Positions 36,345-47,986 of a stretch of 64,000 bases of DNA are shown piece after piece. Numbering within the stretch: the stretch's first letter is position 1; each line of letters begins with the position of its first letter. The stretch spans positions 114,214,375 through 114,278,374 of the forward strand of contig JARCOQ010000002.1 of assembly GCA_029207755.1 (NCBI GenBank). Reading direction: 5' to 3'. The position numbers and the translations under genes were made by a program. Source of the stretch: Chamaea fasciata (Eukaryota; Chordata; Aves; Passeriformes; Sylviidae). The notes under the pieces were generated by a model, which had not been told where the DNA came from, ran no database searches, and saw only the letters and a list, made by a program, of their open reading frames with translations.

Positions 36345-38134
36345 GTGGCTGAGGGCAGCCCTCTGCCACAGATTAACAGCCTGAGTTGAAACTCAGGTGG
36401 TCAACAGGTTATCCCTGCAAACATAAATGGTCCCTCCAAGTAACAGCTGCAGGGAAGCACAGAAAAGATGGATTTTTTTCTTCTTTTTGTCCAGGGGACA
36501 AAAAAAAAATGGGCAGAGCTTATAGGTACTTATGGACCCGAACAGGTTCTGAATCACAACATCCCCAGCTGAAGCTGAAAAAGAATTTCATACCAACAAG
36601 GCAAGAATTTCCATGCCAACCTTTCAACTTCTACATTCGCCAGCTTGAGGAAAAAATAAAACCCAGGAAGAAAAGCAATCCTGTTTGTAGCCAAGTTAAC
36701 GAGTCCTACCATGCATCTTTCATTTACATTTGGTGATGTGAAGTTTAAAAAATACATCAACTTCAATTATCCTGCAGGCAATATGGACACATAGGAATCC
36801 TACTCCCACACAACTCATTTGGAGGCCAGCAATATTTATGACTTAAAAAAAAAAAAACCTTAGCAGAATTTAAACAAACACAGGCTTTTCTGGGTGAGAC
36901 TTCACGTCTATTTTTGTTTTCTGATAAATTAACCTCAGCAGCAACAAGAGATTCAGTGAGCTGAGGGCTCAGCTGTTGGAAATGAAGCCCACGGACTAAA
37001 GCAATTCCAATGACCTAAACTTGTGGCTCTGGGAGGTAATTCCTTCAAATCAAGAACCACTTTATATTTGATAGATATTTCCAGGTATAATCTACCAAAA
37101 CGAGACATCTGTATTTTGAGAAATCGAATTTCTTCTTACTAAAGAGAGCGCTGCTCTTTTCAGGTCAGGATTTTATAGCATTTACTCGAAGTATTGTTTC
37201 TTTTGCCACCTTAGGATCTTCTGTGAGTCCATTAAGGCAGAAAAATTACCGCCACTGCAGTGTGAAAAAATCCTGCTTCGGCTTTCACCTTTCCTAGAGA
37301 AGAAAAAAAATTGGTCATGGATCCAAAACTTCCTTTACTTAGTAGAAAAATTCTATTTTTATTTCCAAGAAAGCTTCCTATACTGTGTGGATAACCTGTC
37401 ACGTGAAGAAAAATCACCACTATTCTTGTTTTTCTTGACATATCCACCTCTCATAAAATCATGTTAAAATCAGGGACCTCCAAGTGAACTTTAATTTGAT
37501 TTAAAAGCATTAATTAGTTAACAAACCACCAAAATCCCATCCCAATATTCTTTTCCATTATTTATCCTTTAGTGAAAAGGTTTTGTTCTCAGTAGCAGTC
37601 AGGAACAAGGAAAACAAAGCAGATTTTTTATCAGAATCTCAGTCATATGCTGATACTTAAAAGCTTAAAGTGATGTGCACTATTCCAGTCTCTTTTAGCC
37701 AGGAAATCTGTTCCCTCCCAAATTAAAATTCCAGGATGGATATTGACCATGACCCTTCCCACTAAATCCTTGGAGCTGTGTTATTTATCACCTCATAAAA
37801 TGCACTGAAGATCTGAATCAGAGAACATAACTTACGTGTTCTTCACATGAGCCTAATAAAATCTGTGCACTTATAAATGTATGTATAAATATTTTATGTA
37901 TTTAAGTACATATAAAGAAATCAGAGGTTTGAATAGATATGGGGAGTGAATGTAGGACTTCTTTATCATATTTAGGTAGAGGTAAATGTGTACAAATATT
38001 TGTGCATGCATGGAAAAAAACAATCCTGTTAATATGTTAGATGTCCAGCTTCTCTCTTAATCTTATATTTTCATCATCTTCATATGTTTACCCCTTAAAA
38101 AGCTGTGCTCAAATTAAATCGATATATAGAAATA
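36345..38134. other. unique non-coding sequence
   Basis: No gene seen. The plus frame 36,386-36,736 (116 codons, lysine-rich) is unrecognised. A short A-run lies at 36,845-36,857. Confidence 0.5.
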
Positions 38135-38224
38135 GAACTATGGAATGGTTTGGATTGAAGGGACCTTAAAGCTCATCCAGTTCCAACCAGGGACATTTTC
38201 CACTAGACCAGGTGGCTCCAAGCA
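38135..38224 (-). mobile_element. CR1 LINE 3' end fragment
   Basis: 'actatggaatggtttggatt', 'gaagggaccttaaagctcat', 'ccagttccaaccagggac' and 'ccactagaccaggtggctcc'. This is the complement of a CR1 3' end, truncated after about 90 bases. Confidence 0.88.
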
Positions 38225-39616
38225 AGTAATAGAAAATCCTCTGGAAATACAGAATCCAGTCTGATACAACATGGGGAAAATCTGTTTGGAATAACAACAG
38301 AAAAATCTCTCAGGGCATGTTTTAAAGCATAAAGAACAAGATGAAAGTGTACCCGGCATAAACTGCAGGGATATCTGTGTACAGTAATTGTTTGATAACT
38401 GAGGGACACGAGGCAGAACATGATGCTGCAAATCCCAGCACCCAGAAAAATCCCCGTGAAGCCCAAAATGTTTTGATCAATACCTTCCACCAGCTCCTTT
38501 TCGTGATGAACTCCAAGCTTTAGCACTTCTGTAGGAAATAATTCCACCTGTATTTCGATGTAGTGTCACATGTCAGGGATGGTGCCCAGCAGATACATCA
38601 TTAAAATTAATGGATTAAAATTAAAAGGAGTGTAGGAGGGAGGTCAAGAAGCTGAATTTCAGGAGTGATGCTGAAAAGTCCCTTTTGGTCCATCCTTCAT
38701 GCCTTCAATGAGCACTGCCTCACATTTTTAAGAGATGTGCACACACTGTGAAATCTGCAGAGATATTTTTATGGGCCTAATGAAAAGTATTATTAGTTTA
38801 CATCCTAATCTTTACTAAGTATTTTAGGAACACAATCTAATGAATAGCAGAGACGGCTGTGTTTTCACACCATAATTGCATTATGTGTAATTCAACCCTG
38901 TTGTCTCCTCACCAGATGGTGCCCTGGTAGAATTTAGTGGGTATATAAATGATGGATTTGGACTGAAATAAAATCAACCTTCGCTTGTGAAGTGTGTTTT
39001 ACATTCCAGCACTGATTTCAGGACAAAACCCTGGAGTGCAAAAGCTGGAAAATCAGCGGAGGGAAATAACAAAGGAGTGTTACAAATGAATCATTGCAAT
39101 TCAGACTCTTCATACAAGACACTTTTCCGCCTGCTCAGCTCTCACTGATGTGGAGATATAAAATTGCTATTTATGAAATGTGTGGAGGGCACAATGGCTG
39201 GCAAATAATATCAAGGACTGAGCAGTTAGACAAAGCCACTTGATTTGCATGTTGAGCTGAACATATTGAGGTATTCGGCAGGTAAAGAGTGGAAAAAGCA
39301 AAGCTGAAGGAGCAAAACTTGTATTGTTCTGCCAGGAAAACTTAGACCTCAAGAACAGACACTTTCAGAGCTTGTGCAACAGTCCCAAAGTCACAAGAGT
39401 CACAGAGCTCAGCAAAAAACATGTTAAAATTATAAATCTTTCTATTTCCATAGGGAGAAGAAGAAAAAAAGATGATTTTACAATGGCAGAGGCAAGAGTG
39501 ATAGGGGTTTGTTGTGATCAGCTCCGTGGTCCACATTCCAAAATGGGAAAATGAAAAGTGGGAGAGTGCTACAGGAAAAACAAGTTTACCCAATGGCTGG
39601 AGAAACAACTGCACTG
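38225..39616. other. unique non-coding sequence
   Basis: No gene seen. The part from about 39,400 may already belong to the LTR that follows, because I could not fix that element's left end with certainty. Confidence 0.45.
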
Positions 39617-40300
39617 TGTAAGATGTGGATATTTGACCGTATCTTAGGTTGCAATGCAGGATGTAACCAGTAGTTTGTATCCTGTTACCAGCTGTTAAAC
39701 CAGGTGGGGCAGTGTTCTTTATCCCTCCCAGGACCCATCCTCCCTCCAGGGAATATCTGCTGTCCATGGGCCATCCAGGCTCACTGCAGGGCTGAGACAA
39801 TCCCATCATCCCACGGGGAGAGGCTCCACCCAGGGGGAGGAGCCCAGCATTCCCACCTGGATCAAAGCTGGCATTCAGAACACCAGCACGGCCTGTGTGC
39901 ACTGGATTCCCAGAGGAAAACCAGACCCATCTCAGCACCACTGGACCTTCAGAGGGAAACTTCACCCTCCTACAGGATCATTGCTCCGACAGACCCACAT
40001 CTGTCACTGCAGGAGGACTGGGCTGGGCTGACACCAGCACCCTGACCAACAGGGGGTCAGCTCCTGTTCTGACTCTGTCAGGGTTTTGGGGTTTTTTTGT
40101 TTGGTTGGTTTTTTTCTACTACTGCATTTTTATTTTAATTTTCCTAGTAAAGAACTGTTATTCCTATTCCCATATCTTTGCCTGAGAGCCCCTAATTTCA
40201 AAATTATAATAATTCAAAGGGAGGGGATTTACATTCTCCATTCCAAGGGAGGCTCCTGCCTTCCTTCCTTAGCAGACACCTGTCTTTCCAAACCAAGACA
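39617..40300 (+). mobile_element. passerine ERVL-type solo LTR
   Basis: It ends 'tccaaaccaagaca' at 40,300. It contains the landmarks 'ccagtagtttgtatcctgtt', 'tgacaccagcaccctgacc', 'cctagtaaagaactgttatt' (variant poly(A) signal AGTAAA) and 'ggctcctgccttccttcct', which I recall from songbird ERVL LTRs. With a start at TGTAAG (39,617), the flanks CACTG and GACTG agree at 4 of 5 bases, compatible with an ERVL 5-base duplication. The start is less sure than the end. No internal viral sequence is present. Confidence 0.72.
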
Positions 40301-42908
40301 GACTGGACCATCTGTGTTTGATGCATGAAAAGACCCAACCAATGTTTCTAAATACCTTGAGGATGAGAAAATAATTGATAATAAAGGAAACTTCAGTCTG
40401 GGTCTGCAAATGGGTCTTACGAATGGTGTATAAATAAATTGGCAGCAGATTTAAGGCGTTTATTTTTAACGGAAGTGTGATCAGTCCTGTGTGAAAAACA
40501 ACATGATGTCTCTCATTCACAAGAAAATGAGGGGAATTATTTGGAATGGATGCTTAATCCAAAATTCTTTTTTAAAGGACGCAATATTTGATTGTTTGGG
40601 TGGCCTTTTTGAACCTTAAAATCTCAACATGGACCAAAAGTAACCTACATAATTCTCATGTAGAGATAGAAATCAAGGCAAAGATGTTGCTTATTTTAAG
40701 TAACTGGACTATGTCACATTTGGATCCCTTAGATCCACAGAGATAGAAAATGTATGAGTTTTCCCAATTTTATGATGTTTAAAACCCAATTTTTCCATAA
40801 AAGTAAATATTCGGGAGTGTTTACAGCTTTTTCTCCCTTAGTTATTACTCACACAGCCACCTCCAGTGAAATCTCTGTAATTTGAACTACTAAAGGTGCT
40901 CACCACTGAAGCTGTTCGTGGGAATTAGAATTTTTAGTAGGACACAGCCTTGGATTTCCTTTAACTCTCTAAACACGCCAAAGACTGGAGGATTTGGCTG
41001 TTAATCCTGGGGAATGACAGCCTAAAAAAAAAAAAAGGCTGACTCATCTTCCCAGTCCATCCATGAAAGCCCCATCAGGCTGTTGTCCCTGGGAACAACA
41101 CTGTGGGGGCTGTGCATGTGCAAATGAGCATGAAAGCACAGCTGGCATTTCTAATTCCGCCCAACCCATGATCTCAGAAGGATGAGTTAATTACACCGAC
41201 TACATCAAACCCAAATACTGAATTCCCACGTGAAAGATAAATAAATAAATCAATAATTCTGCGCCCTGTGTCATGTGGAAGTATTGAAACATTTACTTTC
41301 CATCTGGGTGCTCTCTAATTTTTCTCGTCACATATTCTAATTATGAATAATGCTCAGAGCCCAACACGTGTTTACACCTCTTCACTGTTCCAAACCCTGC
41401 TGAGAGAGTACAACTTGTTTGCTCTCAACTTGTGATTTCAGAAGAAATAAACCCAATAGTGATTCTGTAGCACAAAGGACGTGGCCAAAAGGTATTTTCT
41501 GTGAGCAGAAGGAATAAAATTGCTGTTTGAATAAATGGTCTTTCTCTCCTGGTTTGCCACCACTGAGGAAAAACATCACTTTCCTCCCATATTGCATTTC
41601 AAGACAAACTCCATTCAGACAGCCTGGAATTCTTATAATTCCAGCTTTAAATCCAGGCTGGAGGTGCTTTTGTTACAGTGAATGTGACTCACAATAATTT
41701 TGACAACAGTGAAAGTGAGAAAAGCTCTTTTCTAACAATCCTTACCACAGCATTTAATTGTTCCACAGTGTAGAATGTAGAGGCTTTCCAGCACAAGAGG
41801 GACTTGGTGAGCCTGTGAGAAGAGGAATTCAAGGCTGTGGGGATGGAAGGAAAAGCTGAAAAGTTGTGGCACAGTGTTTACCGATTCCATTGCTAGAATT
41901 CTGTTTATATTACATGAAACCCTGCAAGCAATTGACTCATGAGGAGCTCTAATGTTATATGCAAAAAGTAATTAACAGAAAAAACAGGCTGAACATAAAT
42001 TCCTCCAGAACTCAAGTTGTGGAAATACCAAGCCCAACGCTGAGCACAATTAACACAGTTTATTTTTCTTACATTCATCCCTCAATTGATTTTAATCTTT
42101 CTCAATTTAAAAACCACCAATTTTTGATTGTTTTGTTAATCATATGCCAAGCAGACTGTTCTGTGAAGATACATAGAACAGGATGGGACAAAAATCCTGC
42201 AAATACCTGATATCAGCTGTGATATCCGTGCTGCTCTAAAAACACTACTGGATATCATAAATATATATTTACTGGTTTTCTCCAAGTCAGAAGTGCAATC
42301 CCAGAGTGAACGAAATCCTGACCTCCAGGTGACTCATTCCAGCTGTTGCTGGAACAGTTTTAGCCCCAGTCAGGGCCCGTTTGACCCCGAGAAACCCACA
42401 CAGGTCTCTTTTGAAAAGCAGGAGGAGTCCCTGAGCTGGGGTGTTTGACTGTAGGACTTCATTTGTAACAACCCTGAGAAAGTGAAATGATTCCACAGGT
42501 TACACTGCTCACATTTTCTCTCTCCATGTGCGTTCCACCAGGCAGGGAGAAGAAGTCTCTTGTTTAGCACCTCTATATAAAGATGCTGAATAAGTGACAG
42601 CTTATTTATGAAATATTGTATCGTTTGGTACAACTACAGCTGGCACCAAAATCCCCTAAACATATGTGATTGTTTGCAAACGTGTCCAGTGAAGGTGAAA
42701 ACAATAATATGCTTTGCCTTTAACCTTTTGCACCAGAAAATGTTGGATATACAGCAGAAAGTTTTGCGAGCTATGGGATTTTTTTTTTTTCGAATACTCT
42801 GCTTAAAATAGGCAGAGAAAATTTTATTATAAGCACGCACGTAAGCGGTTTTCACTTCAGTGCCTGTTTTGTAAGTGAGAGATGTTCATACAAGTGCTTG
42901 AGATCAGA
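40301..42908. other. unique non-coding sequence
   Basis: No gene seen over about 2.6 kb. An A-run lies at 41,023-41,036, a short ATAA repeat at 41,237-41,253 and a T-run at 42,780-42,790. Confidence 0.5.
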
Positions 42909-43228
42909 GAATGATGGAGCTACAGAGTGGTTTGGGGAAGGGGAAAGAGAAGGAGAAGGGTTTTTGGAAAGGGGCCTTGAAGATCATCCAGTTCCAGGGT
43001 GGGACAGGGGCAGGGAAACCTCCCACTGTCCCAGGCTGCTCCAAGCCCCAGTGTCCAACCTGGCCTTGGGCACTGCCAGGGATCCAGGGGCAGCCACAGC
43101 AAATCTGGGAATTCTATTCCAGCCCCTCCCCACCCTCCCATGGAACAATTCCTGCCCAACATCCTGTCTAACCCCTCTCTGTGTCAGTTTGAGGCCATTT
43201 CCCCTTGTCCTATCACTGCATTTCCAGG
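42909..43228 (-). mobile_element. CR1 LINE 3' fragment, subfamily A, with purine-rich insert
   Basis: 'gagctacagagtggtttggg' starts it. Instead of the usual 'ttggaagggaccttaaag', there is an expanded purine run of about 30 extra bases (GGGGAAAGAGAAGGAGAAGGG type, 42,935-42,962) before 'ttgaagatcatccagttcc'. The rest is normal: 'gtgtccaacctggccttggg' and 'gggaattctattccagccc'. Confidence 0.9.
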
Positions 43229-45545
43229 GCTCCACCTCTGTGGTCAGTTCAAAGTGTCTCCAGGTCTGAGCTGAAATGCAAATGGCTAAACCATAAACAA
43301 ACCATTTGCCCTTAGAAACACGTTCAGGGACAGATTAATGGCAAACCAACTTGGAAGGTTGAGGGACAAACTCCAGCCCAGAGCTGGGCAGGACACCCAA
43401 AGGTGCTCCTGCCTTTGGAGCAGAGGAGCTCCGTGGGCTTTTCCCAAGCCATCCATCTGCAGCACATCCCACTTGCTGTCCCACAGTTGTCACACATGAG
43501 CCTGACACCCAGAAAATCGGGATTGTTGGCCCTCCCACGTGGCTGCTCCAGTCACCTGCTGGCAGAGCAGATGGGATTTGTCTCCAGCTCCAGCCTATGT
43601 AGAACCACCTGCCTGATAAAGCCAGGCCTGAGGGGGCTCAGCACCATCTGAGGCTAAAGCTGAGCCTCAGACTGCAGCACCGTGCAGGAGATTCTCTTTT
43701 GGCTGAGTAATTCCTTTGTAAAAGGTGCAATTTTCCCATGGTCAGGCATCAAATGAGTGACAGAGCTGGAAACAGAGCCCAGGAGTCCCAGAGAATCCCA
43801 GAACGGGCGAGACTGGGAGGGCTCAACCCCAAGCAGGGCCACCCTAGAGCAGAAAAAAATCCTCATTTATAACCAGCAGGGTCAGAAAGCCACCGCAGGA
43901 GGGTGAAGGTGCCTCTGCCAGCCTTCAGGGATAGAGTCTTGCTGACAAAGAGCAGGATTCCACTACTCGGTGTAAGAATTTGATTTCTAAACGAAGAGAC
44001 TCTCTGAGAAAAGGTGACTGAAGACTCCCTCAGTATTTGCACGCCTCCTGTCCCCATGTCCCCAGCAGTTCAGCACGTCACCAGAGCCCTGCTGATTTTA
44101 GTGACTGGTTGCCAGAAAATGGTACAACCAGGAGAAAACAGGGAGCTGGTGGTGCTGAGTAAGCTGCCATCATTCACTCATAGAGCAGACAACAGAGTCA
44201 CAAGCACAGAAGGTGCACGAGTTCAGGCTGTCTCCCTCCATCTTCCAAGCCAGTGCTTTGTTTGTAACATTATTTGGACACCTCAAGTCTCAGCAGTGCG
44301 TCTGAAGTAGGAAACAGTCAGCATTTTCAGGGGGCAAAAGCCCAAAGCCAAGAAGGAAACAAAATGGCCTCTACTGAAATAGAAGTGATGCTGCAAACTC
44401 CAGCAGCAGGAAATCAGAGTTGGAAGAACTTGGAGCTGGGTTGGAAACGAAAAAGTTTCAAAGAAAATCAAAGATGTAACTTCTTAAATGAACAGGAGGT
44501 GGGGATTTTATATATCTGTGTATCAGTATGCAAGTACTCGCTGCAATTATAATTTTATATATATTAACATTTAATAACTTGTGCTATTCAGTTTATGTAC
44601 ATAGACCATATTTTAATACAGTTCCATATTTTCATGACATCCCTATATTAAGCAGCTCCTCCTTTCTGTACCAGGAATAAAGCACAGATGAACTTCTGAA
44701 CCCATTTTGCTGCTGTTAAGGTTAGAGGGGAAAAAACCCACTTTATCAAGATCCAGTGGCCTGAGAAGTTCCCCCCATCAACAATCGAGAGCATTTCAGA
44801 GATGATAAAACACTTCATAAATCTTCCCAAGGAACTGATAAAAAAAAATGAGCAAGGTCATAAATCCTTAACATTTAACTCATCTCAACCCCACTGAAGA
44901 AACACTTTATCAAAGGGACTTAAATATAGCCAACCAGTAAAAGCAATCAATATAAACCATAAAAGAGACGACCACAGAGGGGTGAGGGGAAATCCTGACA
45001 GTTCACAGAGAGGGGACAGAGAAAAGCAGGAACTGCAAAGTTCTGCTGAACTCCCCAGGCCAGCAAGAAGCTCTCTGTTAACAGGTTTTTATCCCCAGCT
45101 AATTAGGAGAGTTAATACGTTTCTAGCAATGAATGTGGGTTGAAGAGCCCCATAAATTGACAATCAGTCTCTTTTTTTTCCCTCCTGCTGAGTGCAAAAC
45201 CGTGACACTCGGAGTAAGTAATGGAGCAGCGTCCAAACATTCCCTCATTAGCAGCAGCCATTAACCCTCAGCCAGGGGCCACTGAGGGCAGGTCCGGGAT
45301 TTATAACCTCACCAATTTACCCCCACCTCCCTGCAGAGCCAGGGCTGCACAGGGGCCTCTGATCAGAGGTGGTTCGTGCTCAACCGCGGAGCCTTTTACA
45401 AAGTCAGGACCAATTAAAACTCAACTGGAGCTGCGCGCTTGGCCTGTCCACAGGCTGAGCCGGGCATTTGAGTCAGCTGGAGATAAACTAAAGCTGCCTC
45501 AAATCCTGGTTTTCAGCAGGAGATTTGAGGGGTTTGACTTTTGCC
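43229..45545. other. unique non-coding sequence
   Basis: No gene seen. About 45,170-45,510 is a more GC-balanced, repeat-free block with a 137-codon plus frame starting at 45,221 that runs into the CR1. I see no domain in it. It is a fair candidate for a conserved regulatory block, untested. Confidence 0.5.
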
Positions 45546-46056
45546 CGTCCTCCTGTTCCCTGGGAGCAGAGCCCGACCCCCCCGGCTGTCCCCTCCTGGC
45601 AGGGACTTGTGCAGAGCCACCAGGTCCCCCCTGAGCCTCCTTTTCTCCAGGCTCAGCCCCTTGCCCAGCTCCCTCAGCCCCTCCTGGGGCTCCAGCCCCT
45701 TCCCCAGCTCCCTGCCCTGCCCTGGACACGCTCCAGCCCCTCCAGGGCTCTCCTGCAGGAGCCACAACTGGACACAGCCCTGGAGCACAGAGGGACAATC
45801 CCTGCCCTGCTCCTGCTGGACACACAATTCCTCATCCAGCCCAGGGGCCTCTTGCCCACCTGGACACCCCAGGCTCGTGTCCAGCCCCTGGCACCAGCAC
45901 CCCCAGGGCCTTTTCCAGCTTTTCCAGCGCCTCTGCCCAGCCTGGAGCTCCACGGGGTTGTTGTGACCCAAGGGCAGGACTCAACACTTGACCTCGTTGA
46001 CGCTCACACCTTTTGCCTGAGCCCATGGATCCAGTCTGTCCTGATCCCTCAGAGCC
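45546..46056 (-). mobile_element. CR1 LINE fragment, young subfamily B, 3' part missing
   Basis: The body is nearly identical to 35,190-35,494. It then extends further 5' in CR1 terms, with 'caggactcaacacttgacct' and 'gatccagtctgtcctgatcc' at its right end. Unlike normal CR1 insertions it lacks the 3' UTR and tail: the match begins abruptly near 45,547 inside 'cctgttccctgggagcag'. A post-insertion deletion or rearrangement is therefore likely. Confidence 0.9.
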
Positions 46057-46640
46057 TCAGGACATGCTGTTTAGACAGAAAAGTGAAAGATTCCCTCTCA
46101 AAGCCAGCAGTAATCTCAAAGGACCTGATTCACACCTATTAGGTAAATGAGACTCTTTCTATTAACTTTCCATTTCTATTCAACTGGCTCTCCATTTGAT
46201 CCCACGCACCAAGAGGGAAAATTGTCTTTCTTTAAAAAAAAAAAATAGTTTGAATTAAAAAGCATTTCCAGTGAAAGGACCTTCATACTCTCATTTTTCA
46301 GGAGTTTTACTGCTGCAATTCATGCAGAAATCCTGACAGATTAGTTCAGTGCAGTGCATTTCCCCCCATGCTAAATTCTTTAAACATTGTGAGGAACAGA
46401 GGGGAGTGCAGAAGTGGTAGCTCCTGCTTTGCTTGAAAACAAACTGTTTTTCAGCACTTGAGCTGCAGTAGCAGGGAAGTAATTTAAACCTTGGCAAATC
46501 AGGAAGAATTCACCAAATTATTGGCAGCTTAAACTGCAGAGTGCTGGAAAAGCCCAGACTGCTTCAGGCCACTGGCCAGTATTTGGAAGGGTTACCAGAG
46601 GATTGTTAACTTAGATCTCTCCTGGGTTTTGGGGGTCTTT
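46057..46640. other. unique non-coding sequence
   Basis: No gene seen. An A-run lies at 46,233-46,245. Confidence 0.5.
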
Positions 46641-46647
46641 TTTCTTT

Positions 46648-46678
<31 letters not shown>

Positions 46679-46880
46679 GGGGGGGGGTGGTATTTGATTT
46701 TTTGGGGGATTTTTTTGGGGAGGGGGGAAGGGTTGGGGGGTTTGGGGTTCTTTTTGGTTTGGTTTGGTTTTGGGGGCTTTTTTTTGTTTGTTTTTTGGTT
46801 TTGTTTGTTGGGTTGGTTTGGTTTTTTGTTGTTTTTTTTTTGGAGGGTGGGGGGGAGTGTTGTTTTTGCCGTTGTTTTTT
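46641..46880. repeat. T28 run plus T/G-only low-complexity tract
   Basis: A T28 run (46,651-46,678) followed by about 200 bases made almost only of T and G on the plus strand (GGTTT, GGGGATTTTTTT, TTTGGGG words), with G-runs of 4-8. The minus strand reads as A/C. No fixed repeat unit is visible. The frame open across it encodes only F/G/L/V/W-rich low complexity. Confidence 0.92.
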
Positions 46881-47021
46881 TAAAACCTTACAGGCATCCC
46901 TCTGGAGGGTGAGGATGCTGGGAAAAATAAAGCCGGGAAGACACAGGGCTCAACATCAGAGACAGGGAACAGCCAGCAGAGGGGCAGGAGGGAAGATAAG
47001 GAGCAAAAACAGTCAGAAATG

Positions 47022-47455
47022 GATTTTTTGGGTTGGAAAAGAGCTTCAAGTCCATTGAGTCCAAGCTGTGCCCGATGGCCACCTTGTCCCCAGCCCAGAG
47101 CTCTGAGTGCCACCTCCAGGTGACACCTCCAGGGACGGGCACTCCAAAGCTCCCTGGGCAGCCCCTGCCAAGGCCTGAGCACCCTTTCCATGGGGAAATT
47201 CCTGCTGCTGGCCAAGCTGAGCCTCCCCTGGGCCAGCCTGAGGCCGTTCCCTCTCCTGCTGTCCCTGTTCCCTGGAAGAAGAATCCAATCCCCCACCTCA
47301 CCACAGCCTCCTGTCAGGCAGAGTGGAAAGCCCTTGAGCCTCCTTTTCCCCAGGCTGAGCCTCCCCAGCTCCCCCAGCCTCTCCTCACATGGATTCTTCT
47401 CTAGACCTTTCCCCAGCTCCCTTCTCTGCTCTGGACACACTCAAGTCCCTTTTCC
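47022..47455 (-). mobile_element. CR1 LINE fragment, subfamily B-related
   Basis: 'ttgggttggaaaagagcttc', 'gtccccagcccagagctctg' and 'gaaattcctgctgctggcc' match subfamily B. From about 47,275 the sequence diverges clearly from the young copies ('ccaggctgagcctccccagc'), so this is a sister lineage. It lies 1 kb from the 45,546 copy, in the same orientation. Confidence 0.9.
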
Positions 47456-47966
47456 TGTGCTTCTTCCCAGGTAGGAGAATGGAATTCTGCACCGGGAACA
47501 GGCAGACCGAGCTGCAGCTCACTCATTGAGGCCACCAAACAACAGATGGTGGCAACTTTTGATGGCGACCAACGTGGGCTGGCTTTGACCCAGTGAATTA
47601 GCAGCAGAAATACCTCCAGCTTGTTTTCTAATTCCTTCCAACCAGCTGTTTCTCCCATGGAAACATTATCCATTATGTATTACCTTACATTAAGTCCTGG
47701 AGAGGCACTTGATTAAAAAACAAACAACACCAACCTTCTTGTTGCTGCGCAATACTAAATAGAGCTGGCAAACTTGGCTGCCTCCTGTTTTCATTTTACA
47801 CTGAGGGGTCAATCTCACACTGCCTACCACTGATGCAGCAGAATTTCCACACCCACTTTTTTCTCGTTTTCTTCTTTTAACTCAGCCCAGGCCAGATTTA
47901 ACATGAGAGGACTGGTTGAGAATGCCCTCTCCACAGTGAGGAGTTGGTGTCACCCTCTGCCTGCGG
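47456..47966. other. unique non-coding sequence
   Basis: No gene seen between the CR1 and the T-run. Confidence 0.5.
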
Positions 47967-47986
47967 TTTTTTTTTTTTTTTTTTTT
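47967..47986. repeat. T20 homopolymer
   Basis: An uninterrupted T-run with no recognisable retrosequence attached on either side. Confidence 0.9.

Noticed and set aside
46687..47058. 123-codon plus frame starting in the T/G tract
   Set aside because: Low-complexity F/G/L/V/W sequence produced by T/G-only DNA.
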